DNA of 64,000 bases from the NCBI RefSeq assembly GCF_000264905.1, contig NW_006763144.1:1121648-1185647 (forward strand), written 5' to 3'. Source of the DNA: Stereum hirsutum FP-91666 SS1 (lineage: Eukaryota; Basidiomycota; Agaricomycetes; Russulales; Stereaceae). A program made the translations under genes and the position numbers. Of this stretch, positions 1 to 10,334 are shown piece by piece (within the stretch, counting starts at the first letter, position 1; each line of letters starts with the position of its first letter). The notes beneath the pieces were generated by a model. That model ran no database searches, was not told where the DNA came from, and worked only from the letters and a program-made list of their open reading frames with translations.

Positions 1-2518
1 CAAGGAGGTTCGGGAGTCTGTTCGTAGTGTTTGGAGTAAGTCAGACCTTGCGAAATTCGGCTCGAGGGCGGCTTACACGATGAGGTAATTGGACAGGACC
101 TCCGACCACAGGAGCGAAGCCTCAGTATCCTTCTACGGTTATTTCGTTGAGCATCAGCATTGGGCAGGATAGAATCATCGTCTTAGAATGCGGTCACTGA
201 CATCGGCTAGTGCTGCCTGCGTCAACTGTTTTAGCCATTATTTTCTGTGGAAAAAAAAGGTGGGTACCAATTGAAGTGCAAGGTTTGCAGCTGAAGCAAC
301 GGAGACTATGCTGCAAGTGAGAGACAGATACTAGTCAGACGGAGAGGCTGGTACTGTGAAAGTTACTGACAAGAAATACAAGATTCCTAGAAGGTCGTGA
401 ATAATGTGTTTAGAAAAATCTAGTGTGGAATGCAGCTAACCATCCCTCAGAAGGACTTCGGTGATGCTTCTCTGGCCTTGTTTGCGCATCTGTGTGACGT
501 GTCCGTATGTCTTAAAGACAGTTATACCGAAAACATAGGCATCGAATGCCAAGGGCAAAACCGCAGTGACAATGTCGGCTGATACCCAAAGTACCGAAAC
601 AGAAGATGAGCTTAGCTCATAAGCGGTGATCTACGAACCTACCTCTTTGAAGAAGTAAACCACAACGTCAGTCTCATTATGAGATTTTTAACCTGAGACT
701 TACCGTTGATATGCAAGAGAGTCAGATTCAATCATTCCACACATGGAGAATGTTTCGAATTGTGACCCCTTGGTTGATACGGTTGTAGACATACTCGGAG
801 CATTCTGCTGTAAATCACTCGACTGTGTGAGAGATTTGTTGCGACCTTAGGATAGTTTCAGAGTATACATACCCACAGGTTGACTCCGAATCTTGCAAGG
901 ATCATCGTCAACGCCATACAGAGAACGGCTCTACTTTGACCACATATTGCGTAGACTCTGAGCGTGAACAACACTACGAAAGAGGTGTGAAATGTGCGGT
1001 AACGGACAACATATAATGCATTGACCAACGGTTCGTGGATATAGTTGCAGTGATCTGTAGGATTGCTTCGGATATAGCTAGTGCATTACAGCTGGAGGGT
1101 GTGACGAGTCAGCAATCGGGTTGTCTGTCAACTATAGATACCCAAAGCTCACCTCTTATCAGTCGCAGATACAGGGCTTCCAATCACCAGTTGAAGGATA
1201 AGGGACATTCCAAAACAGTAGCGGTTGACAAGAAAGATCGCTGCAGTTCCTGTGGGTCTACTCGACCAGACGCCTTCGATCTCCATGGGTAGGGTCTGAA
1301 TAAAGTCAAACATCCACAAGACTAGTCGGGCAGAAATGCCAATCAACGTGGAGCACCCTCTGCGCGGAACAAAGACACACACTTGACGAAGATAAAACAG
1401 CATAATCATCGATGATCCTGAGCGTAATGGGGCTTAGAGAAGTACTATAAACCAGTAAGTCAAATGTTAAGACTTGCCATAATCGGTCTTCCAGCACGAC
1501 CTCGTTGAATGCTGCTTGCGATGCTGACATGACGGGCGAAGGACAAAGCGTTAACGAGACTGATGTTTTTGTGCCGGTTCTTTATACTCGCGGCTGGACA
1601 GCTACAGGACCCCTCACGTTCTCGGAACACTTTGTCTGATGCAGGAGCAGACGACCACCACAAAAATCTGACGGTCATTTCCCGAAAATAAATTCGGTGA
1701 GAACATCTTCCTCGCATTGATGGCCTAGGAGCGCAGTGATGGTCCTAGTATAATTGGGAGGTAGTGCATGGGCGGGATGGTTCGTCCCGAGTGCCAACAT
1801 CAAGGTGTGGACGCAACTGGTAACACCCTGGAAGAATTCACGGAACGATGGACCGCCGACCATGGAACCGGAAGGTGTCCATCCTCTAGGGATCGAAGGA
1901 TCGCCTCAAACTACATTGTGGGAGTGGATACACGGAAGTGCATAGTTCCGAAGACGATGAAGAGGGACCATCTAGGACCACCTTGATTCTTGGATAGCCT
2001 ATTGTGCGACGGTTTTTACCGTGTGCGGAACCCGGGATTAGCTCTGTTCTCGTGCTCACTCTGCCAAATTATGTTATGTGGAGCCCATAATAGTCAATTA
2101 CAGCAATGGAGTCAAAAGCACCGCAAGATAGACAAGATCATTTGCGAGCGGAGCATCTTTGGGGCCCACATAACATCCATATGTAGGGCAAGGCCAGAGT
2201 ACGGTTTGCTATAGCTGGAAGAACGCCCAGCCTGACGAGGCGAGTTGAAGGTGGGGGAGATCACTCTGCCTAGAGCAGCACATTGACATCCCGACAAGTG
2301 AATGGATCAACCAAGAACGCGAATGCGCAGCTGCTACACTTATCCTGGTGTTGATCAACAAGATGGGATAGAATGGAACTCACTGACGATGACATCGAGC
2401 TCGTATCACACCCTACGCAGATTTGCTACCACACCGACAACTGAAACACGAAGCCCTTCTCATTCGCAAACCAAGGTTGCCGTGCACCACCAACATCTCC
2501 GCATACCGTGAATTTAGC
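1..2518. other. Region with no recognisable gene
   Basis: Open frames here are short (under 90 codons) on both strands and none resembles a family I know. No chain of frames joined by plausible introns gave a coherent protein. No tRNA, tandem repeat or long inverted repeat stood out. It may be intergenic DNA or a decayed element. A gene with very short exons or no known relatives could be missed. Confidence 0.5.
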
Positions 2519-3904
2519 TTAGCTAAGTTCTTCATCATTGAAGATGGCGGTTTTGGCGACGCCATCGTCCCTGATGACACCGCGATACATGCCTGGGCAG
2601 TTCAAAGACAACGCAACTGAGGGGCAAACGTGCCGCAGTTAGCATGATGGTAGTATGTGGGATATACAGGTGTACTGACCGTTGCCCTCCTGGTCCAAAG
2701 CGATCACTCCACCAACACCATCGTGCTCCTTGAGATCCTCCACGACCCAGTCCGCGGCCTTCGTGACCGATTCTCCGAGATACTGCATCCTTCTCGCCAT
2801 CGTCGATGCTGTGTTTTGCCTGATGAACTGCGTACGTATGGTCAGAACATCAGCATCTTCCAAACCAATTCCGAAAGCGGAATGAACAGAGGAACACTTA
2901 CGAAGTCGCCGTCCCCTGTTCCCGAAACACCCAGCGCGTTGACACCCCCCTTCCCGCGAAACTTGTTCCACGTCCTTCGCAAAAGTCCCTTGACCTTCCA
3001 CTCTTCCGCCCAAAACCCTGATCCCATGTGTGGCGTGTCACCCACCCTGCCCACCTGCTTGTTCGTCCTCCCTCCCGTCGACGTGACCGCGCAGATGCAC
3101 CCTCTCATATCCAAGGCCACTGCTCCCACCGTTCCGGTTGGCATCTGATCCAAGTTCAATGGTTCGGGAGGGGATGCCGGAGTATGACCCTCAGGTAGCG
3201 GCTCCTCGGGGAGACCGAGACCACGACGATGTTCGCGCCAGCGAGCTTCAGTGAAGAAATACGATGAGGGGACAGTAGGTACACCGAGAGAGGTACCGAT
3301 CGATTCAGCATAGGAGCCGGATAGGAAGGGGTGTGGGGTGGATTTAGGCGAGAGATAGAGGGTGCGGGCGAGGTGGCAGGGGTTGCGGGTATGAGTGAGG
3401 AGGGTGAGGGCGAAACCACGACGGTTGGTTGGGATTTCGGGATGGGTGGACGGGGGTTTGGAGAGCATGATAGAGGTCTCGAGCTCATTCTGACGCGCAA
3501 TATTAGTCATTCGATGTAATTATAGCTGGCTTGTTGAAGACATACCTTTCCGCCCGTGTTGAAGACAGCACCCTTGCCGGCATTGAAGAGAGGGCAGTCT
3601 ACATATTGGTCGATTGTCAGGGACGTTTTTGAATGGACGAAACAGGAAGTGACACACTTTCTAAGACCATAACGGCCGCAACTGTCGCGTCCATGGCCTC
3701 TCCGCCCTGCTCAAGTACGGCGTACCCAGCACGCAATGCCTGGGCTAGCACGGCTTTGTACTCGGCCTGCTGTACAGGCGTACTCTTCTCGCGCGACATT
3801 GTCCCTGCACCACCGTGAATAACAAGTACATACTTGCCTTCACCTTTCTTCGGGTGAGTGGAGATGAGAGGCAGTTTCTCCTGGGAGGAGTAGGTGGAAG
3901 ACAT
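2519..3904 (-). CDS. Isoaspartyl peptidase / L-asparaginase (Ntn-hydrolase, plant type)
   Basis: This family cleaves isoaspartyl dipeptides and L-asparagine and matures by autocleavage before a catalytic threonine. The N-terminal exon carries the family signature VLVIHGGAG. After the first intron the chain continues as CPLFNAGKGAVFNTGG, the usual alpha-subunit core. The predicted nucleophile is the Thr in PTGTVGAVALD, followed by GRVGDTPHMGSGFWA (classical GRVGDSPIIGAG motif). Later exons give ARRMQYLGESVTKA and GGVIALDQEGN, ending in NDEELS before TAA. Start: the first ATG is at 3904; an upstream in-frame GTG is not a credible eukaryotic start. The long linker before the Thr (HPEIPTNRRG to PEPLNLDQMP) is typical of fungal members. 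The protein is about 400 residues, probably cytosolic, as no signal peptide is visible. Confidence 0.9.
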
Positions 3905-4558
3905 GGTGGACGTCGTGGGCAAAGATAAGGACGCTGGCACGGGTCCTCTTATGTACCAGGGAAGAGTACTATTTATGTGATGAAATTGTTGTAGAATTCG
4001 CAGGGCCAGGCGTCCGAGTCCGAGTCGAACGAGCAGAAAGATAATACATCGTGAAGTATCCGCACACTGAGAGGAAGTTCGGGAACCACAATGTGTTCCG
4101 GCCGACTAGGACGACTTAGCCACCAATCGGCGAGATTCAAACGGCGAACTTTAACCCCTTGTTTAGGGTTAGGGGTAGAGTGCCACACTGTCATATCCTT
4201 GTTCCCCGAAAGAGGTAGACCTTGTAGCTTATTCCGGGATGGTCTTTGTGCCAGCGGGCCATCGCCTCCCTACATTTAAAAGGAGCCAGTGGCTGGTTTG
4301 AGACCATCCCTCACCTCGAATAATTTATCGCCGTTCAACCACTCTGGGAAGCCAACCATTTTGGCTCTGCCCGCCCAAAGCCTATCGCATTGCACCGCAT
4401 GTGCTCGACGGCGGCAAACAAAGGTGAAGGAGGCTTGAGGTTGTGGCAGAACAACTCCGAATGCGCAGACTACCCCGTCCTTTGATCAAGGAACTAAAAA
4501 TGCTAGACTCTCCGGGTACAAATATAGTTTTACTTCTCCTACAGTGGGTGCAGTTGCT
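3905..4558. other. Intergenic region, SDR 3' end to asparaginase promoter
   Basis: No coding frame is supported. On the plus strand near 4161-4177 there are two adjacent TTAGGG units, the fungal telomere repeat, but too few to suggest an old telomere. The rest should hold the asparaginase promoter and the SDR 3' end. Confidence 0.5.
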
Positions 4559-5725
4559 CTACGCAGACCCCAACATAATATGCGCACAGTCATTTATCGA
4601 CTCTTCCAATGTAATGAAGTCCTTCCTGCCTAGCTCCTTCAAGAGCTCTATGGCGCGTGACCTTGCCTCCGTGAGCGTGCATAAATCCTTTGGCTCGTCA
4701 GGAATGTTGTCGGGCCACTTGCGAGTAGGATATGCCTTGCGCAGGATATCGAGGATCTTGCTCCAGTTGTACGGTTCCGCATAGGCGAGGATGCGCTCGG
4801 ACTTGACAGCCGGGTTTGTTAGAGCGATGACGTGAAATCGAGCGGTATCGCGGACGTCAACGAAGTACTCTGAAGATGGGGGAAGAATAAGCGTTCAGGA
4901 TTCATCAAACAGTGGAGAGAATGCGATAACATACGAGGTGCTACTCCATATTTCCTCGCCGTCTCCAGATCTCCCTGGATCAGGGTACGAATCGCTATGA
5001 ACGACGGCGAACTCTGCCCTTCACCCAACGCTGGCCCAAAGTTCCCACTCGGCAAGACTGCATTGAACTCAAACGCTGGTTTCTCCTCCGCCATAAACTT
5101 CCAACACGCCTTCTCAGATTTGAGCTTGCTCGCGGCATATACCGCGAACGCCCTGTCCGGTGTGTATGGCGGTGGAGCCCAAGCGATCTTGCTAGCTTCG
5201 TCATTCCACGAGTCGACGGTGACTTCGAAGGGTTTATTGGGGATAGTAGAGGATGCAGCCGATGAGGAAGAGGTGTAAACGACGCGCTTAACGGTGGATT
5301 CTTTGTTGGCTGAGTTGAGGATGCCAACCGTGCTGGCAATGGTTTGGGGGATGACAGCGTTCGGGTCTGGCGAGAACGAGACGTCGGACGCGACGTGTAC
5401 GATGCCGCTTACACCTGAAAAATTGGTCAGACCAACTTCGGTGTAAGTATCCAGGCTCTGAGGGATGAAGGAGAGCTGGCATACCTTTCACTGCTTCATC
5501 AAATGCACCGTCGGCACTGGTCTGAGACACCAGGACGAGTTCTAATCTGCCTTTGCCATACTTCTCGTCGAAGAACTTCTGGACCCATTGGCATCGAGAG
5601 GCATCCCGGACAGTACCCCGCACTTTATAGCCAAAGGAGAGCAGTTGGTCAGCGGTGTGCGAGCCAATGTATCCGTTCACGCCGGTGACGAGGACAATTG
5701 AGCCTTCCGGGATCGCGCTGGACAT
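4559..5725 (-). CDS. NAD(P)-dependent extended SDR reductase (Gre2 / dihydroflavonol-reductase-like)
   Basis: The N-terminus has the Rossmann nucleotide-binding motif TGVNGYIGSH at about residues 14-23. After the first intron comes VSGIVHVASDVSF, then VVYTSSSSAAS and the catalytic YAASK (YxxxK) tetrad motif. The C-terminal exon reads YFVDVRDTARFHVIAL, as in yeast Gre2 and fungal aldehyde/ketone reductases. Two introns (about 4870-4935 and 5415-5486) give a chain of about 343 residues, normal for the family. ATG at 5725 leaves only a few residues before the Rossmann fold, which supports this start. It should reduce a small aldehyde or ketone in the cytosol; the exact substrate cannot be told from sequence. 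Basidiomycete genomes usually hold many paralogs. Confidence 0.88.
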
Positions 5726-6048
5726 GTGATAGTATGTGAGTGTACTTCTAAACGGTCAGGGTGGAGTTGGATGGCGAGAGGTGGAATAAGTATGTGTGAG
5801 GTTGGTGTGAGGACGACTGACCAGTTCTTATGTACTGCAGAAGCATATGTCTGATGGCTTCTTTACCTCATGTCATATGGCGAAGGAGACCTTTGATGTA
5901 AGCGTCCAGCTGTTGCGGTCAGGACGAGGCGGGGTGGAGGAATGTAGATGAAGTGCTCAAGGAGGGTCACGACTCGGAAGCGGATGGAACAAGCCCCTGT
6001 TACACAGCCCATGACGATATATCATTTAGCACCGCTGTTGTCAGGTAA
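5726..6048. other. Divergent intergenic region, SDR promoter and tRNA upstream flank
   Basis: Lies between the SDR start codon (minus) and the tRNA-Ser gene (plus). No frame is convincing and no TATA box is obvious. It probably holds the SDR promoter. Confidence 0.4.
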
Positions 6049-6142
6049 GTCACTTTGCCGGAGTGGTTAACGGGATCGCCTGCTATTTATAGCTCTTAGC
6101 GGTTGGGCTTTGCCCGCGAGTGTTCGAATCGCTCAGGTGACG
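6049..6142 (+). tRNA. tRNA-Ser(GCT): tRNA-Ser (anticodon GCT) with a 12-nt intron
   Basis: A full class II cloverleaf can be folded by eye. The acceptor stem GTCACTT pairs with AGGTGAC (one T-G wobble), with discriminator G. The D stem is CCG/CGG. The anticodon stem ATCGC pairs with GCGGT. The T arm is GAGTG-TTCGAAT-CGCTC. A long variable arm (GGGC-TTT-GCCC) marks it as Ser or Leu; anticodon GCT at 6082-6084 gives Ser (AGC/AGU codons). The intron, 6086-6097, starts one base after the anticodon, the canonical eukaryotic site. It contains AGC, which can pair with the anticodon. Internal pol III boxes are visible (TGCCGGAGTGG, TGTTCGAATCG). As a decoder of ANN codons this tRNA would be expected to carry t6A37. 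Confidence 0.93.
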
Positions 6143-6149
6143 ATTTTTT
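6143..6149 (+). terminator. RNA polymerase III T-run terminator
   Basis: Six T residues (6144-6149) begin two bases after the tRNA 3' end, the expected pol III stop. Confidence 0.85.
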
Positions 6150-6328
6150 GCTTCCTCTCTTCGCTGTCATCGCCACTGCCGCCTTGAATACTCGCCACTC
6201 GTACGGTTGTACCGCAACATCCACTTCTCTTGACGGCAACAACTCACACTATACCCCTTCACACACACCCCGTGCAGCAATCTATTGCTGGCTAACGTCC
6301 ACTTTCGCACACGCAACAAACAACGACC

Positions 6329-7788
6329 ATGAGCGCGACTAAATATGCGAACCTACCGGATATCGTGAGGCTCTTGTAGATGTAGACTTGCTGTGCTCGC
6401 AACGTGTTTATTTCCGTTTTTCTCGTCTAGGATACCGCACCAGATATCTACGAAACTGATGATGTGTTCCCGACAACGCAAGCCAAGGTAATATCGGTGT
6501 CATGCTTTCCACTGCCCACTCATAGTCTCGAACTGTCTCTCAGCAAGGCGAGTCTAGCGACGAGGAATCCGGTCTCCCCACGCGTCACTCGAATCGCGGA
6601 AAGAACGCGGAGGTTCCGAGTAAAGAAGAGCTTGACAGCAGCAGTTTGATAGGCGCTGATGAGGCGAGTAAGAAATTCAGGCGAGCTGAGCGGAGAAGTA
6701 GGTCTCAGATACTCTTGCCATGGCATTCACTTGTATCTCACCAGTGTGTTCGTATTACCTATAGGTACCCGAGACCGCTCCTTGTACAAGTATCCATCTA
6801 CGCGGAGCGAGTCGCCATCACCCAGCCATCCACCTTCGTTAGCTGTCCGCCTTCGCTTGCTTCAGGCCGAATTGGCGTCTTTGGAGACAGAACTTTCGGA
6901 TCCTTCGAATTCAACTGTGCAAACCGAGGAGGGACATGTTGATCCCGGGGAACTCATCCAGAGCTTGGTCGATGTGAAGAGTAGGTTGGAGAAGTTCAAT
7001 ACGAAGCAGGACGGGAGGTCGAAATTGGTGAAGGAGGTCCTGAAGGAGGAGCCCGAAAAGTTCGAAGACAAGGAAGGCGAAGTAAACAGTTCATCACAGA
7101 AGGAGGGCGAGGATGAGGGTAAATCGAAGTCTGAGGTACAGGACTTGGCTGGGATAGATCGTCGGCTAGGAGAGATTGAGAAGCTCGTTGGATCTGCGAG
7201 TACTTCATTAGATGAGGTGCGTTTGTTCGCTATGATTATTCTTGATTTCATGGTCCTGATGTCGAATATTAGGCTTCGCCCATGCCCCCGCCCCTTCTTC
7301 CCCTCATCACGCGGCTCAACACGCAACTCACCGTCCTGACACAACCTCGCCACCTTGATAACATCTCGCGTCGCCTCAAACTCCTTCTCACAGATCTCGA
7401 CCGCGCTTCATCCACAAACCACCAGCGCAAGACGTCCCATCACGCCGACTCCTCTTCGGGTGCAGCACCCCCTCCTTCGGCTCTACAAGAACAAATCACT
7501 CCACTTCTCACTCGTCTCGTCCCAAGTCTTCCTCACATCCCCCATATCCTAACAAGGCTGCGTACGCTGTCGACATTGCATACCCAGGCTGCTGAGTTCC
7601 AAACCACACTGGAAGGGCTGGAAGAGGACGAAAAGAAGGTCAGTGAGGCGTTGGAAGAGCTCGGAAAGGCGGTGGATGATATGGAGAAGAGTTTGGAGGA
7701 CAATGGAACCTTGGTCAAGGGCAATGTGAACTCGTTGGAGGGACGGATAGATGCTCTGCTCGGTCGGCTGGAGCAGGTGAGCATGTAG
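6329..7788 (+). CDS. DCTN2: Dynactin subunit 2 (dynamitin, p50 / Jnm1)
   Basis: Dynamitin forms the shoulder of dynactin and links the dynein adaptor to the Arp1 filament. The N-terminus MSATKYANLPDI joins DTAPDIYETDD across the first intron; this is the highly conserved dynamitin N-terminal peptide. An acidic Ser-rich stretch follows (SSDEESGLPTRHS), then long coiled-coil segments: LRLLQAELASLETELSD, LAGIDRRLGEIEKLVG and a C-terminal heptad region with VSEALEELGKAVDDMEK. Several introns interrupt the first third. The end is uncertain. Reading on gives a stop at 7786-7788 just after a GTGAGC donor-like site. Splicing there would add DLNRRTACMDV and end at 7898. The tRNA-Ser gene lies 186 bp upstream on the same strand. 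Confidence 0.88.
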
Positions 7789-8625
7789 AGGTGGGCATGT
7801 TCTGTTACGACGTCTCCCTTTCATGTTACTTTCCTTCGGCGTAATGATATCCTTTGGTGGAGGATCTCAACCGGCGAACAGCGTGTATGGATGTCTGAAA
7901 ATACTAGCGTCTCTCCTCGTCGCATTGAGTATCGCTGGCGTAGAATGCACTGCTCGCGTTCTAGGCTGGGGCGCGGGCGAACATGTTGAACACATGCTTT
8001 GAATCTGCGTTGTTCTGATTCCCTGCTTGTTTCGCATCCATCAACTCCTGGCAACTCGTAGACGCGAATGCAGTGCCACTCAACACTGATTCAGCGGCTA
8101 AGTATTAGGAGAAGGTGTCGATCCCGCACCGGACTATAGCATCCTAGTTGGATGATTTTCCCTCATCACGCACGTTACGGGACACCTTCTGCAGCTCTCC
8201 GTCCCCTCGCCACTCGGATATTGTGCACTATTTCTCCCTAACTGCTTGGATGGGCTGCCCGCGCCACAGGGACATCCTAAAGAATCGGCAACCAACCAAA
8301 CTTGATGGAACGGTTCTCCGGATATACAACAATCTACTCGTGAAACCCGCTCGACATGTTGGAAACCGGCAAGCCGATGATTGCCCTTGAGGGGTATCTC
8401 TTGGCTGAGCTAACATCGCTTCTACCCAGATATAAAACACTGGACTCAACATTGAAAAAATCCCCAGCAGCGCTCACTTCGACCTTCTCCCGGTACCGGA
8501 TACCCTTTCACCCCTTCATTCACTTCTAACGTCTCTCTTGGAATATCTCACATTATTTATTAATTTTTATACCTCACCTCTATACTCCATATACCTTCCT
8601 CTTTCTATCATCTTTCATCTCAGTC
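7789..8625. other. Intergenic region between dynamitin and the repeat-protein gene
   Basis: Apart from a possible last dynamitin exon (7863-7898) I see no coding signal. The right part carries the TATA box and a long pyrimidine-rich leader (about 8480-8620), common in highly expressed fungal genes. Confidence 0.45.
8431..8437 (+). promoter_or_regulatory. TATA box of the Kex2-type repeat-protein gene
   Basis: TATAAAA lies about 190 bp before the ATG at 8626, with a C/T-rich stretch between them. Confidence 0.55.
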
Positions 8626-10334
8626 ATGCGTTCTACTATCGTTTGCGTTCTTGGTGTCGCTGTCAGCGCTTCCGCTATGCCCTTCGTTATTCCCTCGTCT
8701 ACGACCCAGTAAGCCCCTCTTCTTCGCCTTGTTCGCAAGCCCCTCAACTAATTACTCTTTCTTTCAGCGCCTCCCCGTTCTCCAAACGTCTTGCCGTTTC
8801 CCCAGGTCAAAGTCGACCTCCCCTCCCTGTCGGTCCTTGTGGGTGAGTGCTTCATTTTCGACCCAAAGAGTGGTCGGGGCTGGGAAGACGACACAGTCAC
8901 GTTGATATTTATTTATCCTCCCAGCATACAGGTGGTCGGATTCAAACGGTTCGATCTTCATACTTCATCCTTACTTTAAACAAACCCTGATCATTAGTGT
9001 CTCTTGACAGTGATGCGGACGACTGGTCTCTCACCCGCCGTCTCGAAATCACATCGGGTCAGAGCTTACCAGTACCGCCGTCTATCTTCTGTGGAGGGTG
9101 AGCATTTACTGTCCTCGAGCTCCCCCCGTTGGCGCGCCTTTTTGACTTCACCTTTTCCCTGAACTACACAGACCAAGTATATCAGGCGCCAGACGTGACG
9201 TTGGTGACGATATTGAGGACGGGTTGAAGGCATTCGGGTAAGCTCTCAATTTCTACAGGATTGCTATCGCTATCCGTTGGGTTGCTCAACTTGACTTTTG
9301 CCGTTGCATCAGCGGTCTTTTCCTTGGAGGCTTGGGTGCCCGGGATTTGAAGGACGACCTTGAGACTGGCGCGGGAGATGTCATTTCTGCTCTTCCGGAG
9401 ATTGCTACTCTTGCATCGAAGTTCCTCGCTCGAGAGCCTCTTGATGAGTACGTCCTTCCTGCGTCCTTCTTTCTATATCCAACCGACTGATCCTCATTTT
9501 TTGGATCCGTTCAGCAACGAGTACGTTCGAGTTCATACTCATCGCGCACAAACATACAGGGCGTTTCTAAGTTTTTTATAACAGGCGAACGATCCTCGCC
9601 CGTGGACTTGGTACTACGATCCTTCATGACGCTGAGACCATCATTCCCGAAGCTCTTCCTCTCATCACTTCCTTACTCAAGTTCGTCGCGATACACCGTC
9701 GTTTAACACTACAAAATAATTAATGACTAATTTCTATGTTTATAGGCGTGGCCTTGGTACCACGATCCTTCACGATGCAGAGACCATCATTCCTGAGGCT
9801 CTTCCTCTCATCACTTCCTTGCTCAAGTTCGTCGCAACACACCGTCGTTCAACAAACGAATTACTGACTGATTTCTATGTTCTGTAGGCGTGGCCTTGGC
9901 ACCACGATCCTTCACGATGCTGAGACCATCGTCCCAGAGGCCCTTCCTCTCATTACTTCACTCCTAAGGTATGCCACTCACAGCTCTGAACTAACCCGAT
10001 AAGTACTCACAAAGCACAACATCTCCTGGTATAGACGCGATATCGGAGACGACCTCGAGACCGCGGCGAAAGATGTTGGTTCTGCTCTTCCGGAGATTCT
10101 TGGCCTTGCCTCCAAGTTCCTGGTTCGTGAACACATCGGTGTCGACGATGAGCCCATGCTTCCGAGTCTGACCCCACTTGCGGGTGAATTCTTGAGGTGA
10201 GTAAGCGTGTTTTTGTCTGTCTGCTAATCGGACCTGTTGCTCATGTGTTCGTTTCTGACCTCGGTATACTTAGGCGCGACGAGTTGGAGGCTCTCGCGGC
10301 GATGGCGAGGCGTGAGATCAATGATCTTGACTAG
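8626..10334 (+). CDS. Predicted secreted Kex2-processed repeat protein (peptide precursor candidate)
   Basis: Eleven exons can be joined: 8626-8708, 8768-8842, 9011-9097, 9172-9237, 9313-9447, 9515-9520, 9585-9680, 9746-9826, 9888-9968, 10035-10196 and 10274-10334. They give 310 residues. The N-terminus MRSTIVCVLGVAVSASA is a typical signal peptide. Dibasic sites recur: SPFSKR, SLTRR, SGARR, SLLKR (twice), SLLRR, EFLRR and AMARR. Three near-identical units (GLGTTILHDAETI, then PEALPLITSLL) lie between or next to them. A second repeat pair is DDLETGAGDV / DDLETAAKDV with SALPEI and LASKFL. Fungal proteins of this build (signal peptide, repeats, KR/RR sites) are cut by the Golgi protease Kex2 into peptides. 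Examples are Ustilago Rep1 and ustiloxin-type RiPP precursors. No tailoring enzyme such as a DUF3328/UstY gene is adjacent, so a structural or signalling peptide fits as well as a RiPP. No enzyme domain is visible. Confidence 0.72.
9601..9968 (+). repeat. Tandem exon-plus-intron repeat (three copies, about 142-146 bp)
   Basis: Exons beginning near 9601, 9747 and 9889 share almost the same sequence. The introns between them (9681-9745 and 9827-9887) also match in most positions: both start GTTCGTCGC and share the segment ACACCGTCGTT. The duplication therefore happened at DNA level as whole exon-intron units. Confidence 0.88.

Noticed and set aside
3905..3940. Upstream in-frame start for the asparaginase giving MPASLSLPTTST
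   Set aside because: The codon at 3940 is GTG; the first ATG is 3904, and it places the family motif at the normal distance.
4161..4177. Two TTAGGG units suggesting an interstitial telomere
   Set aside because: Only two units occur and flanks are ordinary; this is expected by chance in a eukaryotic genome.
8626..10334. Pectin- or cutin-type secreted enzyme for the repeat-protein gene
   Set aside because: No catalytic motif or cysteine pattern is present; the protein consists of repeats and dibasic sites.
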